A stretch of 64,000 nucleotides of DNA from Liolophura sinensis. Taxonomy: Eukaryota > Mollusca > Polyplacophora > Chitonida > Chitonidae. Location: positions 16,056,281 through 16,120,280 of the forward strand of contig NC_088301.1 in NCBI RefSeq assembly GCF_032854445.1, read 5' to 3'. Below, piece by piece: positions 11,774 to 24,104 of this stretch; within the stretch, counting starts at the first letter, position 1; each line of letters starts with the position of its first letter. The position numbers were made by a program, and so were the translations under genes. Under the pieces are notes generated by a model. That model was not told where the DNA came from. It saw only the letters and a list, made by a program, of their open reading frames with translations, and did no database searches.

Positions 11774-11919
11774 TAAGCCTGAATGCCCCGTGCTGAAAGA
11801 CCTTCAAAGGCTTCATGCTTCAGGCTCGACGAGCGGAGTTTGATCAGGATCAGAATGAGGCTCTCGGATCCTTTAACACACCCATCGGCTCGAAAACTAT
11901 CAGCTGTGGATCCGCTCAG
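11774..11919 (+). pseudogene. Gene 1 exon 2 with premature TGA
   Basis: This exon has the same 146-base length as gene 2 exon 2, flanked by ttcttccag and gtaact. In the phase set by exon 1 it reads VSLNAPC, stop, KTFKGFM. Bases 11802-11873 are identical to gene 2 bases 30414-30485. Confidence 0.85.
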
Positions 11920-12437
11920 GTAACTGGACGAATTTCACATCTGTCAGGTAAAATAAGCCATGTAACTGTAAAGCCATATCTGTAAAGCAAATACACGAAT
12001 CACGCGGCTGGCATCACAGAAGGGTTAGAATTAGAAACTATACAAGGAATCATACAAAGGAAACGAGAGGTATAACAAAACTCCTTCGGATAGTGTATTA
12101 CATTGTTCGAGCGACATGATATCTTTGTTCTAACGACAACATCTCATTTTAAGGAGATAATATCGCGTGCAAAGAACAAATCTCGTTGGGACTACATAAC
12201 ATCCCCTTTGGACGGGTTACATATAATTAGCCAACATAAATTCTTATTTACGGTCATATTGCTCGTACAGACCAGGAAGGATGGCTTATGTGACCGTTAG
12301 TTGCATTGGTTTATTAACTCGTCAAAGTTGGAGATTAACACGTACAAATGAGATATTAAATAGATTTTAAAAAACTTGTATTAGTATACTACGAGGAAAG
12401 ATTGGCGTAATCCTTATTTTTTTAATTATAATATATG

Positions 12438-12840
12438 TAATATTGCTCATAAAGTTGGAATTAAATATTTTACCACTTTTTATAGATTGATTCTCGTAGT
12501 ATGTGTTATTTATGATATCTGATGTTTATATCACTACATTTCTTGATTATTCATTCTCTTCACAACATATCACCATGACCTGTGGCCATCATTAACTCCT
12601 CACGAACTGCATACTCAGCTTGAAACAAAGATGATGAATTTGAATAGCACAATTAAGACTTTTGGCACAATATTTTCCACCTCAGTTAATTTTTCAGATA
12701 ACACAACTTGGGTACTTTCATGCACCGAATGCTCACTGAGCACTATTTTAAATGTCAAGCAGTGACTAATATCGCGTGTAGTCACCCCTGGCATGAATCG
12801 GTAAATCAAGACGTCGTGGCATACTGTCCACAAGGTTACT
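12438..12840 (-). mobile_element. Truncated Tc1/mariner copy in gene 1 intron 2
   Basis: Homologous throughout to the left end of the Tc1-like element at 47535-47940: 'gttggaat(a/t)aaatatt', 'atagattgattctc(a/g)tagtatgtg', 'ctcacgaactgcatactcagc' and 'ggcatactgtccacaaggtt' are shared. Only the end encoding the transposase C-terminus and 3' UTR is present. It breaks off after 'caaggttact'. Confidence 0.8.
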
Positions 12841-14529
12841 TCGTATATATTCATGTATTGTAAATGTCTCACAGTATGATTCGACCAATCGAAATGGTGC
12901 GTCTACACGCCGTTGTCAATAATATAAAACTGTGACGTAGTGTAAGAATTCGGTATTGTCGGCGAGCTGCAGTAGTCAGGATAATACATAACACGGCGTC
13001 CTCTTCGCCTGCTTCTTCCATGAACCCAATAGGAAACATTGCGCGCCTAAGTGGGCCCAAGCGGTGAACTTTTTTTTGCTTTCCTGTAATACAGTTTCAC
13101 AGTTTGTGTATAGCTGTGCTCGTAAAGCAAAGATGTAGTTCACAAACACTGAAGCGTAACAGCAGAGAATGATATGTTTTTTACACAGCTTAGAGCATGA
13201 ATTAAGCAAACTGATAATGATTAAGTCTTTAAACACCATTATCCCCCCCCCTCCACCCCGGAAAAAAAACAAAAACACACGCACGTACATAAATAAGTAA
13301 CCATATATATTCTAAATGCAATGCTTGGATTTTCTTCTAGTTGTTTTCATCTATTTGACATCTATCTGCTGTATTGATCTGCTGTATTGAACGTGTTAAA
13401 AAGTCTGTAATTAACATGTGTCTTTTTAGGCTGTGACACATTCCACGAGCACCGAGAACTCCAGCATGTCGTTTGATTGGGCGGCTCCAGCCCAGTCCAC
13501 AGGTCACGTGATCTTCATGTAAGCATGTATTTATTTGATACATGTACTCCATGTACGTTTGCAGGTGTTTCATTAAAGACGAGCACGGATATGCACGCCA
13601 TATTGATGGAGGGGAATTGGTCTCCAGAGAACCATAGATCGCCCAGTCGGCACTGCACACATACCTCATGAACTGCTATTGTCATAAGGGCTCCTATTAA
13701 GTCGGCTAAAGCCACTAGTATCCGATATTACTTCTTAACCACCTAAGTAATCTAGAGTTCTGAGGATTAGCACAAACTGGCGATAGTCTCCCTTGTGTGG
13801 TTCTGGACAAGAGATGGTCGCAGGCGAAGGATATTTATGCGCTTTGCATCTAATTATCACCCGAACCTCTGATGACCTTCGATCCAAAAATTAGATAATC
13901 CTATAAGTTCAAGTTTTATGAAGAGTAAATACACGGATAATGTAAATTTAGACTTTTCGACATATGTGATATGTCATATCGTCACTATTTTTAGGTTTTA
14001 ATATTCATTCCTTATGACGAAAGGTTTTGAAATTTTAGCAATGTATGTCCCGCGTATTTCATTATTTTTTTCTTCAGAACACACGGATATGACATGCTTT
14101 TGTACGAAAAGATGTGGATTTTTGTAGGTTTTTTTAATTATCCAAAGAAAATATATATTATATGATAAAAGTTTTAGCGATTAAAATGCATGCATCGTTC
14201 TGTGTTTCATAGGGCCACGTTTATCGAGCAGTCGGACTCCTACTGGGTGAAGGTTAACTCGACAGTGGTTATGGACAGTAACTTGGAACCATTTCCCAGC
14301 TCTAACTCTAGCACTTTTCCATCTCCTCTTGCCTGTGCTGAGATTGACTCTACCACAAGCTCTAACATGATGACTCCGACGGAGTCCTCCTACACCTCAA
14401 CCGATGGTCAACACAATGGTTGAGTATTTGCTTTTGAATGTGCGGTGTTTTTTTTCTCTGGCTAATGCTAAACCTGTCTACGAACGGAGTGATACAAGTA
14501 AATGCACTCAGATATTTTTCCAGACAACT

Positions 14530-14755
14530 TGGTTAACCTAATGGCTAGAGCGTCCGGCTCGAAGTCCGTAGATCTGGGATCAGTGTGGAGCCGAGTCATA
14601 CCAAAGACTTTAAAAATGGCACTTAATGCTGCCTCGCTTGGCGTTCAGCAGTGAAAGGTTAGACCAAGAAACAGGACTGGTTAGCCTGGTGCAGGTATAA
14701 TCTGACACGGTATAAATACACCCAATGATTCCTCGTCGTTATGCATACTAAAACT
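14530..14755 (+). repeat. SINE family C (tRNA-headed) in gene 1 intron 4
   Basis: The tRNA-like head 'taatggctagagcgtcc ... gggatcagtgtg' is followed by 'gagtcataccaaagactttaaaaatgg' and 'gctgcctcgcttggcgttcagca'. It shares its middle with family B and with copies at 29310 and 53766. Confidence 0.65.
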
Positions 14756-14984
14756 GTATACATAAAGCATACATAGATGCACATATGTATCATATGAAAA
14801 GATGGCCTGATGACGAAGATTAATAATCATTGTTGAAAATACATGTACGATAATTATTTTAATGTCTGTTTCATAATATGAATTAGACCGTCATGTTCGA
14901 TATATTAACAGCTGCATTCAAAACACACCTGAGAGGTACATATTTGGGTAATCGACAACTTTTATAATAGCGTGTTAAACGGTT

Positions 14985-15215
14985 TGAATACTGATTTCAT
15001 TCATTTGTCTTGAACATGCCATTGGTCTTGCCACAATCATTGCAAATATGGACTGCTTCTCTTTGCACACATGCAATTCCCGCCTTACTTTGTACTTGAT
15101 ACACTTTCTTACTTCTTTGGTGGTTTGTGTTAAACGACGTTTTGGGAACTGGGCTTCCATTTATTGACTCGGAATGTCTAATTTGGTTGACGACTGATAT
15201 GCAGATGTCATAGAC
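14985..15215. repeat. Dispersed repeat D, copy 2
   Basis: Homologous to 5335-5520 and 17660-17843 ('tttgtgttaaacgacgttttggga', 'ggaatgtctaatttggttgacg'). On the minus strand one frame gives RKCIKYKVRRE and another ICNDCGK, a cysteine pattern that could come from a DNA-transposon C-terminus. That reading needs a frameshift and is weak. Confidence 0.5.
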
Positions 15216-15387
15216 GCATATATTTCCAAGATTTTGATAGTCTCAAAGACATCGTTGTCACTGTATTCCTAAAACTCATTGATGCATACATATATTTCTA
15301 TCTCAGATTACACGTTGCGACCAACAGGTTCACCTGAACGAAACTCACTCTTACTGTTTCGATGCGGCTTTAAGTAAAGAAGTTTTT

Positions 15388-15515
15388 CAGTTAACTGTCG
15401 ACGGCTGGTGGTTTACTCCTGCATCCATAAACCTGGCCGCCATCATCTAAGTGGGGAATTCTTGAGAACGCGGTTGAAGACCAATCAATCAATCAACCAA
15501 CCAATCAATCATTCC
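15388..15515 (+). repeat. SINE family A, strongly decayed
   Basis: Only 'ggccgccatcatctaagtgg', 'attcttgagaacgcgg' and the 'ccaatcaatcaatc' end remain recognisable. Confidence 0.45.
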
Positions 15516-15756
15516 TATTTTGTCAAAAAAAGGTTTAACAATCGACATGATTAAGGCACCATCCCATGCAGGTTAATGTGGCAGAAGAAAATATACCCTC
15601 CATTGGACATTTAGCACACAGAAATCTGGGTAATTATATGCAATACCCAATTGCAGTAAGTTGATTAGCATTATTCTAGTGTAATCCGATTGGAGGGTAA
15701 ATGAGCTGTGTAAGATTAAAACATTAAAACTTTATTTCAGTCTTCATTTTGCACAC

Positions 15757-15989
15757 GAAGGCCTTCGTGGTCGAGTTGTTAGCGCGGAATAATGACTCTC
15801 AAAAAGTTAGGCCCAGCTCAGTCTGCATGGTTCCCTTTCCTGGCCTATGTAAGAAGGTCTGACATCAACCTTCGTATGTTCGTCGGTTTCCCCCAGGGGG
15901 GCCGATCAATTCCGCCCACTGTAATGCTGATCGTTGCCGTGTAAGGGAAATATTCTGGAGCTCAACCTGAATAAATAAATAAATAAACC
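15757..15989 (+). repeat. SINE family A abutting gene 1 exon 5
   Basis: The head ('ggccttcgtggtcgagttgttagcgcg') through the (AAAT)n tail is present but diverged. The tail ends about 60 bases before the expected exon 5 acceptor and 25 before the alternative acceptor at 16014. Confidence 0.7.
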
Positions 15990-16289
15990 ATTTTGTGCAT
16001 TTCTTCTGACGCAGATGTAATCATAATGACATTTTTACTTTTGATACTTCAGTCACCCTTGGTTACAGCGGACGATGCGTGCGGGATCTCCAAAGGCTGT
16101 TTCAGTGATTGTACGCGTGGCAAGTATACATATCTCGTGACCTGGGAGTACCAGTCCCAAACTAACGATATGCAGTTTGCGATACGGGCTAGCCTGAAGT
16201 ACGGTGGGGATAACCACTGGACGGCTATCGGGTTCTCGGACGATATGTTCATGGTAACTATTTCGGCTAAATCCTAATGAGACTGCGTC

Positions 16290-16499
16290 TTTTTTTATTT
16301 ATTTATTGGATTGGTGTTTTACGCCATACCCAAGAATATTTCACTTATATGACGACGGCTAGCATTATGTTGCGAAGTAACCAGGTTGCCGGAGAGCAAG
16401 TCAACATGGGCTGGACTTGAACTCGCAGGAATCGCATTGGTGAGAGGCTTCTGGGTCACTGTGTCTCGCTGGCGCACTAACCACCTCGGCCAAAGACAG
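16290..16499 (-). repeat. SINE family A, near full length
   Basis: On the plus strand it opens with the T-rich tail and 'ggattggtgttttacgcc', and closes with the reverse complement of the tRNA-like head ('ggacttgaactcgcaggaatcg ... gcgcactaaccacctcgg'). Confidence 0.85.
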
Positions 16500-17071
16500 C
16501 GTCTTTTTAGACCAACACGTTCTAAGTTTTCTGAGAATTCTCAGTTTTCAACTCTCGGCTAAGCGAAAGCATGTATGTAAAATCTGGATCAGCAGAATCT
16601 TCTTCGAATGAGAATATCACGTACCTTGACTTTAGCGCAGAGTTGTTCCGTTGCATTCTCTGTACAATGGTTTAAATGTAGAATTTGCTGGGATAGTTTC
16701 AATTTTGACATTGACAGTTATCATTACCTGGATAGAAATATACGAAAGGGTTGGATATATGAGTAGCTGTAATCAAAGCACAACTGAAATAGACATTTTG
16801 GATTAATGGCATCTTATGAACTAGCATGGTACACCGTTTGGATTCTGATTTGTGTCTCTCCTTGTGAGACGGCTTTGTTGTTGTTGTTGTCGTTGCAGAT
16901 TTTGTGATAGTGTGGTGCATTTTTTTTTAAATACGCATGGATCCCAAAACCAATAAAAACACTCAGAGTCAGTGTCCAAACGACTCGTTTCAAAGGGCAT
17001 TAAATGCATAAACTATGTTCAGGAACTAAATAAGTCGAAAGACCCACAGTTGAACTTGTTACAAGTACATT

Positions 17072-17262
17072 AAATGGTTTATTTATTTTTTTGGATTGGT
17101 GTTTTACGCCGTACTCAAGAATATTTCACTTATACGACGGCGACCAGCATTATGGTGGGAGGAAACCGGGCACAGCTCTGGGGAACCCAAGACCATCCGC
17201 CGGTTGCATGCAGACCTTCCCACTTACGGCCCGAGAGGAAGCCGGCATGAGCTGGAATTAGA
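17072..17262 (-). repeat. SINE family A, 5'-truncated
   Basis: 'ttggattggtgttttacgcc', 'gtactcaagaatatttcac' and 'ccgagaggaagccggcatgagctgg' mark the copy. It stops before the tRNA-like head. Confidence 0.85.
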
Positions 17263-17659
17263 TGATGACCAATTAACTGTTATAAGGAAAGACACTCGAT
17301 ATCCTGTAGGGATGACACTCAATTCAGTTTTTAAAACTCTCTATCCCCGAAGAATTTCAAAACTGATGACTAGTGTAGGTATCTTAGTCGCGATTTTATT
17401 GCAATTTATACTTACACTTATGCTTACTCTATCCTCGGTTTAAGCGGAATAAGAACATAGATATGACACAAACTGCCAGAGATCCTGAACACTCTGTCTA
17501 TATTTAGGAAGGAGCGCTTTATGCTTACTGTATACATGTAGCTGTTGTTTTACAAGACAGTGTATTTATATTACTGAAAAAGGAATTCTGAAACATGCCT
17601 TGTGTCTTTCAAACATCAGCTAGCATGTTTTTTCTACACTGACTTAATTGATACGCCCA

Positions 17660-17843
17660 GAACATCATCGCTGAAAACTGGTGAGTCTTTCTCCTTGCAT
17701 GAATCCCTCTTAATTTCATACTTTGTACGCTTTCGTAGTTTTTATTATTTTAGTTTTGCTTGTTTGTGTTGAATGTTGATTTGGGAATTGGTCTTATTAT
17801 TAGTGACAACAAATGTCCATCTTGGTTGACGGGCCTGCTAAGC
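17660..17843. repeat. Dispersed repeat D, copy 3, replacing the 5' part of gene 1 exon 6
   Basis: Bases such as 'tttgtgttgaatgttgatttgggaattgg' and 'catcttggttgacg' align with 14985-15215. The repeat runs straight into the surviving 3' part of exon 6, so it probably removed the acceptor and the first half of that exon. Confidence 0.5.
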
Positions 17844-17896
17844 GTGTATCCATCCTACAATCAGCCTAACAACGGGAACAACACACGTCTCAACGA
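17844..17896 (+). pseudogene. Gene 1 exon 6 relic (DOMON part)
   Basis: The translation VYPSYNQPNNGNNTRLND matches gene 2 VYSSYNHPYYKYNTRLNN in position and pattern. The donor has become gcaaat where the paralogs have gtaagt. Confidence 0.75.
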
Positions 17897-18125
17897 CGCA
17901 AATTTGCTCCCTTTCTGATGCCAGTAAACACTGTAATAACAAATTTGCATCCTTACAATAATATTAGCTGGCAAGTTGGGCAACAGTGAATGTGAAGCAA
18001 AGTTCCAGCTGAAATGAGTGTACCCAAATCAGGGGAGAGTCCGTTCTGTAAAACTTGAAATAGGTTCCTGTATTTGTACAGCTCTTGTCTTCGTAAGGTA
18101 TTTACTGTAGTTTTCAGCCAAATAT

Positions 18126-18159
<34 letters not shown>

Positions 18160-18160
18160 G
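18126..18160. repeat. (GT)n(AT)n microsatellite
   Basis: A run of gt dinucleotides passes directly into a run of at dinucleotides. Confidence 0.9.
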
Positions 18161-18680
18161 TTTATAAAAAGTGTGCTGAATGGATGTATCTTGAAAAGAA
18201 CGTTATCAAAGGACGATTTACAATCTTTACATTCAGGATTCGCCCATTTAGGTTCTGGTATTACTAAATGTTATTATGATATAAACCCAAATCAAAAGCC
18301 ATGTGTGATCCGTTTAAGGATTTAACTGGATCGACCAGCGTTTGTAAAACAAGTCCTACAGAATAAAGCTAGAAAGCAGACCTTGGCTGGTTTACCAGAT
18401 ACAGGCGACGACTGGAAGGTTAGAATAAAACCCTGACTGAAGTGAATTGGTAAAAGGCCGTATTTCGTCGGTTACGTGTGACCATTTGCCAGCTATCATA
18501 CAGTCGTCGATGCTCTGATTTTACTCCCAGTGCTATTCGTCTTTAATTATATTGTATTCTTGCATAAACCAGGATTCTGCTGGCTGACTAAGCATTCCCG
18601 AGGTCTGGTCCCTTTGCACTGTTTTAATGTGATTGTTTGTTAAATGTGATGACAACACAGTATTTTGAGTAACTGTAGAC

Positions 18681-19803
18681 CAGTGACGTCTAATAAATTC
18701 CAATTAATATCAGTGCATTTTTTTTACCTAATTTTGCTTAACCCATGGTGCTAGGGGGCTTGTAAATTGTTACTATTTATACATATGCATGACCAGTTAG
18801 AATAAACCCTGAATAAGGTAAATGGACAAGAGGCAGAAATTTGCCAGCTATCACACTGTAGTCGCTGCTCTGGTTTTACTTCCTATGCTACACGTCTTTA
18901 ATTATATTTTAGACGTAGGAACCCAGGTCACGTGGTGCATTATTTTTTAACTATAGACGTTATTAATACAGTACTTAGGAAACGTGCACCGTGGGCCTGT
19001 AACTTAGCCAATATGGAAATCATTGATTAATAACATTATACATGTATTATTAATCAAAGGTGTGCAATTTTACCAAAATACAATCAATGCGGTCTGACAA
19101 TACAGACCTCAAGAACAAGGCTGTATTGGCTGAGTTGTATTGGCTGAATTGTATTGGCCGAGTTGTATTGGCCAAGTTGAAAGATGTATTGGCCTTGGAT
19201 CACAGAGTGTCGCGTTGGAGACACTTCGGAAAAGTATGACGATATTTAGAAGACTATAGAGGTGCTTCGCGAGAAGCATTATGACCTGGGATATGACGAC
19301 CTATGGTGTAATAAATTCAAGGTATAGTATTAATCGATTGATTTCGTTTTGCCTCAGCATGGGCTGAAACCTGTATGTTAAACAGAGAGACTTGCCCTGA
19401 CTCAGTCATATGAAGTAAGACGTCACAATGTTTGCAGTGACCGGTCGTGTAGCCGGCAAGCGCCAGGGCATGCTGCAAGCGGTATTTTCAGTCTATAACC
19501 ATTCAGGAATTGTCCAGATGGACAGCATGCTTTTAATATAATTAAAGACGAACAACACAGAGAGTAAAACCAGAGCAGCGACAACATTGTAATAACTGAC
19601 AAATGGTCACACGATTTCGGTGAAACATGGCCTCTTGCCAGTTTACCTCAGTCAGCGTTTAATTTTAACTGTTCATGTAAATGCATAAATAATAACAATC
19701 TACACGCCCCTACCACCAGGATTTAAGCAGAATTAAGTTCTGCTTAAGCAGAATTTTAAAAAATGCAGTGATGTTATTCGTAATTTATCAGACGTCACTG
19801 GTC
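18681..19803. mobile_element. Long inverted-repeat element, non-coding
   Basis: The left arm (about 18681-18915) and the reverse complement of the right arm (about 19548-19803) align over some 240 bases. Shared parts include 'gaccagtgacgtct(a/g)ataaatt' at the outer ends and 'gctctggttttact' plus 'gtctttaattatatt' at the inner ends. The middle contains four tandem 'gtattggc(t/c)gagtt' units (about 19123-19180) and a small palindrome. It has no coding capacity and resembles a foldback DNA transposon. Confidence 0.6.
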
Positions 19804-19903
19804 AAGAAATACAGGTTTGGAATATTTGTTTCATTTAATCCATATAATTATACCGATGCATACATGTACATATATTTTCATATTTTCAAAGACGCGCTAC
19901 GGG

Positions 19904-19968
19904 GTGACACAGATGGGAGGATCGTTTGTAGAAGGCGTTTCGAGTCTTTCCGTAGACAGACGATTTAA
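19904..19968 (+). pseudogene. Gene 1 exon 7 relic
   Basis: 'gggaggatcgtttgtagaaggcg' parallels gene 2 'ggcggatcgtttatagatggc'. The peptide DTDGRIVCRRRFESFRRQ keeps the DG-x-I-x-C ... FRR pattern of this DOMON segment, then meets a stop. No acceptor or donor fits. Confidence 0.6.
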
Positions 19969-20325
19969 TCTGTTTATCTGTCATGAGTAGTGTTTAGTTC
20001 CGTCAAACCTAACATCTATGACAGACCGCGTAAGCTGACATGAAGGAAGCTGGAGATCTGACGATTTCCTTTCATCTGTTTCATTAATAGTTGCATGAAG
20101 TGTAACGACAGACTGGTTTTTGAAACCGGGGATATTGCAGCCAGTTTTGATACGCTATGTTTTGGAGGCGGCCTACGTGGCGAAGGTGGCCGATAATTGT
20201 TTTGGCGGTATTGATAAATGAAGAATAAATTATTTGTCGATAATTCTCGATTAGCTGTTAACTCCCTTTAATGTCCCTCATAAAGCAAAGAATGCTTTCA
20301 AAGCCCCCCTGCTTGGTGTTTTCAG

Positions 20326-20454
20326 CGGATGATAAACAGATGCCCAACATGACGCCATTGTTCACACCCAGGAAGTTCAATACCCTTGGATTCGAGATTT
20401 TATACGGGCCTACTGTCCTATACACATACAACGGAGTTGCGGCGTTCACCATCG
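20326..20454 (+). pseudogene. Gene 1 exon 8, open and splice-competent
   Basis: It is flanked by gtgttttcag and gtatgt and begins with (S)ADDK, like gene 2 exon 8. Entry and exit phases match the paralogs. Unlike them it lacks the His seen near this point, having QMPNMTP instead. Confidence 0.75.
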
Positions 20455-20961
20455 GTATGTTGTGCATTGTCCAATATGAACTGATTCTTGTGCACGGCGT
20501 AAAACACTAATGAAATAAATAAATAAATCTTAACTGTTCATTTTCATAATGAAAGCGCCGTATTATATAAAACAGTAGAGAACAGTGGAAAGATTGATGC
20601 AATAAGTGGCATCAATTGGAGCTATAATTCTGAGGTTTCAGATCAAAAATTTGCGCTTTTCATTGAAAATCTGTAACTGTAAGCTGATTTTTCGTTATGT
20701 TGTAATCAGCCCTCCTCACTCCGATCTTATGAGGAGCCTTAAAAATAGCGGGCTTTAATATAAGACAAAATCATACACGATTTCTTTTAGTGCAATTTAA
20801 AAAGCCTTCATGACTATATATCCCACGATTACAAATCGACGTAGACTGTAACAAAGGATTTGAACTATAAAACCTCAGTAATTACACTTCATTATGGCTT
20901 GCAAACAGTTTTTGTACATAAACAACTACATGTACTTTTAATCTCAATACAAGAAGACACA

Positions 20962-22015
<1,054 letters not shown>

Positions 22016-22019
22016 TCGT

Positions 22020-22133
22020 TTTTGGTCGTGGGTTTTCCCCGGGCTGGGCCCGGTTTTCTCCCACCATAATGCTGGCCACCGTCATATAAGTGAACTGTTC
22101 TCGAGTACGGCGTAAAACACGAAATAAATAAAT
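22020..22133 (+). repeat. SINE family A, 3' part
   Basis: 'ggtcgtgggttttccccggg', 'ccaccataatgctggccaccg' and 'gagtacggcgtaaaacac' precede an AAAT tail. Confidence 0.8.
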
Positions 22134-24095
22134 AGATATTTGTCGATTTACTGGTCCAGACAAAAGTTTTGAATGTGTGATACAATTTCGCTTTCAGTCG
22201 CACGATCACACTATCACGAATGGAGAACGATAGATAGTCTTTATCACACGACATGCGCCTTAGAGACAGAAACATAAACTGATCGTTTGATAACGCAGGT
22301 GCTCCACGCATGCATGCGTCACTATAATATGTTATTTCTACTTCCACTACAGTGATATTAAATGCCTTTATTTTAGAAAATAACTCATTGAAAATACGAT
22401 AAATAAATTACAATTATAAATATTTATGACATAATGGCCGTAGTTTTCATTCTTGCAAATCCATTAAATATTACTGATTTGTTCCTAAATCTGTAACCCA
22501 GCTTTTGCTCCATTTTGAGCCGCTGACAACGTGAGAAAAACAAATTCTTACGTGTTATGTCACCTTAACCTACATACACACATCAATAATGTATCACGAA
22601 TATGAGATCAATCAGCGTTTTGAAGTGTGGAAAAACCGATGTGAAGAGTCTAGAAAAAACACATCACTGGATAAACGCTCTAAGCCAGATGCACAAAATG
22701 TTAACATGTTAGAATTGTGTGGTTTTCAATCAATAGGCAGGGATTTAATATATATATTTAATTTGTGTTTAACGCGGTATTCAAGGTTGCTGACAGCCCT
22801 TCCCAAGTACGGCTGGAGAGGAGGCACGTATTTAAAATACGATTCATGTGATTATACATATGTATATATAATGTATATATAAAGATATGGAAAACAACTT
22901 TCTAGATTTCTACATTCGCGTGTTTACGCTGCAGTTTTTAACTTAGTTTTCTTCAAAGGAGTACACGAGAGCATTAGTTCAGTTGGACGCACAAATATTT
23001 AAGGTAAAAAGTGCTTGCCGTGAAAAGCCCATACCCATTCTGAGATTTGCCTTTTCTGAAGGGAAAAATTGGGTATGAATAAAATTTCAAAGTTGGTCTA
23101 AAATGATTGCGACGGAATATGAAATCGGTCGACCATGTTACAACAATAAAGCCCTCAAGTCGCAGATACAGTACCGGAGCTCTCATAGCTGATTTATACA
23201 TGCTGAGGGAAAAGAGCTAGAGTTGTACATAGTGAAAGCTAACGAAGTGGAACGGGTAACTTAGCTCTTTACACATGGATTCTTGGCTAAATATTGCATT
23301 ACCTACCATGTAATAAAAACACCTGCTTTCCATAAGGCTTGCTTTTGTGTCGGCTTCCAAGGCAAAGCTGTTCAGCACAACTTCCATATGATGCTAATGT
23401 TTCTTCTCCAAACGAGATGATCCATCTCCAAATGAAACTACCTTTCACTCTGTAGGTCTCCATGTTTTTCACATAAAAAGAGAGCTAACTGATGTGCTCT
23501 ATGTATACACGTTGTTGCCCTTGAACTCGATCGTGTAGCTTTCGAGCTTTCGAAAGGTTTCTTTCGAGTCCTCAAATAATTCTGACATAATATAAGTGTC
23601 TTGTCCATGAGCGATAGCAGTGTAATCTTATTACGCCCATGTAGCCGCCCTATTAGCTTGGACAATATACTAACTTAGCAACCGCCATTTCTAATGGTTG
23701 GCCTGGACATACTGAACTCAATTGCTCTTCCCTAAATTAAGACCATTTTCTTCTTTCATAATAATTGTTCTCGCTACATCTTTTTACATATATCTTATTC
23801 CTTGACACATGCAGACCTCTTATATTATGTCTGCTATATTTTGATAAACTAAATTTACTAAGTAATATGATAACAAAGGAGAGTACCAGGGTATTTTTCC
23901 TTTTTGTACATGTGAATGGAAGAAAGGCTAGATCCTGAAGACTGCTGTATAAACATTATGCAGTGAAATCAGTCTTGTCACTTTATACCAAATGGATTTT
24001 GTGCCCACCGTCCCCCCCCCCCCCCCGACAGGTCTCCTTTCTTTTCTTTTTTAAGTCTTTTATTTACATGCTTCAACAAAATCCAGAGCGTGCTG
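22134..24095. other. Intergenic, no gene recognised
   Basis: Contains a short family-A-like fragment near 22765-22826 ('cccaagtacggctggagaggagg') and a poly-C tract near 24010-24027. There is no convincing exon. Confidence 0.5.
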
Positions 24096-24104
24096 CTGCT
24101 GCAT

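Larger units (their letters stand above)
11058..20454 (+). pseudogene. Gene 1: decayed Reeler-DOMON protein gene
   Basis: Exons match genes 2 and 3 in order, length and phase. They are exon 1 11051-11253 (ATG at 11058, signal peptide then AYPQGAP), exon 2 11774-11919, exon 3 13430-13518, exon 4 14213-14418, exon 5 16053-16253, relics of exon 6 (17844-17896) and exon 7 (about 19904-19968), and exon 8 20326-20454. Exon 9 was not found. Lesions: TGA at 11794-11796 where gene 2 has GGA (Gly after the Reeler Cys). Exon 4 ends in phase 1 whereas genes 2 and 3 end in phase 0, so the expected exon 5 acceptor gives a frameshift. An alternative acceptor at 16015 would restore the frame by adding a hydrophobic stretch. 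Exons 6 and 7 are too broken to function. Exons 1, 3, 4, 5 and 8 stay open, so decay looks recent or the 5' part is still transcribed. A sequencing error cannot explain all the lesions. Confidence 0.8.

Noticed and set aside
11794-11796. In-frame TGA of gene 1 as a selenocysteine codon
   Set aside because: Genes 2 and 3 have Gly at this site, no SECIS-like element was recognised downstream, and the gene has other lesions. A nonsense mutation is simpler.
14975-15160. PiggyBac-type transposase C-terminus on the minus strand
   Set aside because: The Cys-rich resemblance needs a frameshift and is not supported by the other copies of the repeat. It is kept only as an unclassified repeat.
17096-17443. 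115-codon plus-strand protein
   Set aside because: The first half is the antisense of a SINE family A body, and the remainder has no recognisable feature.
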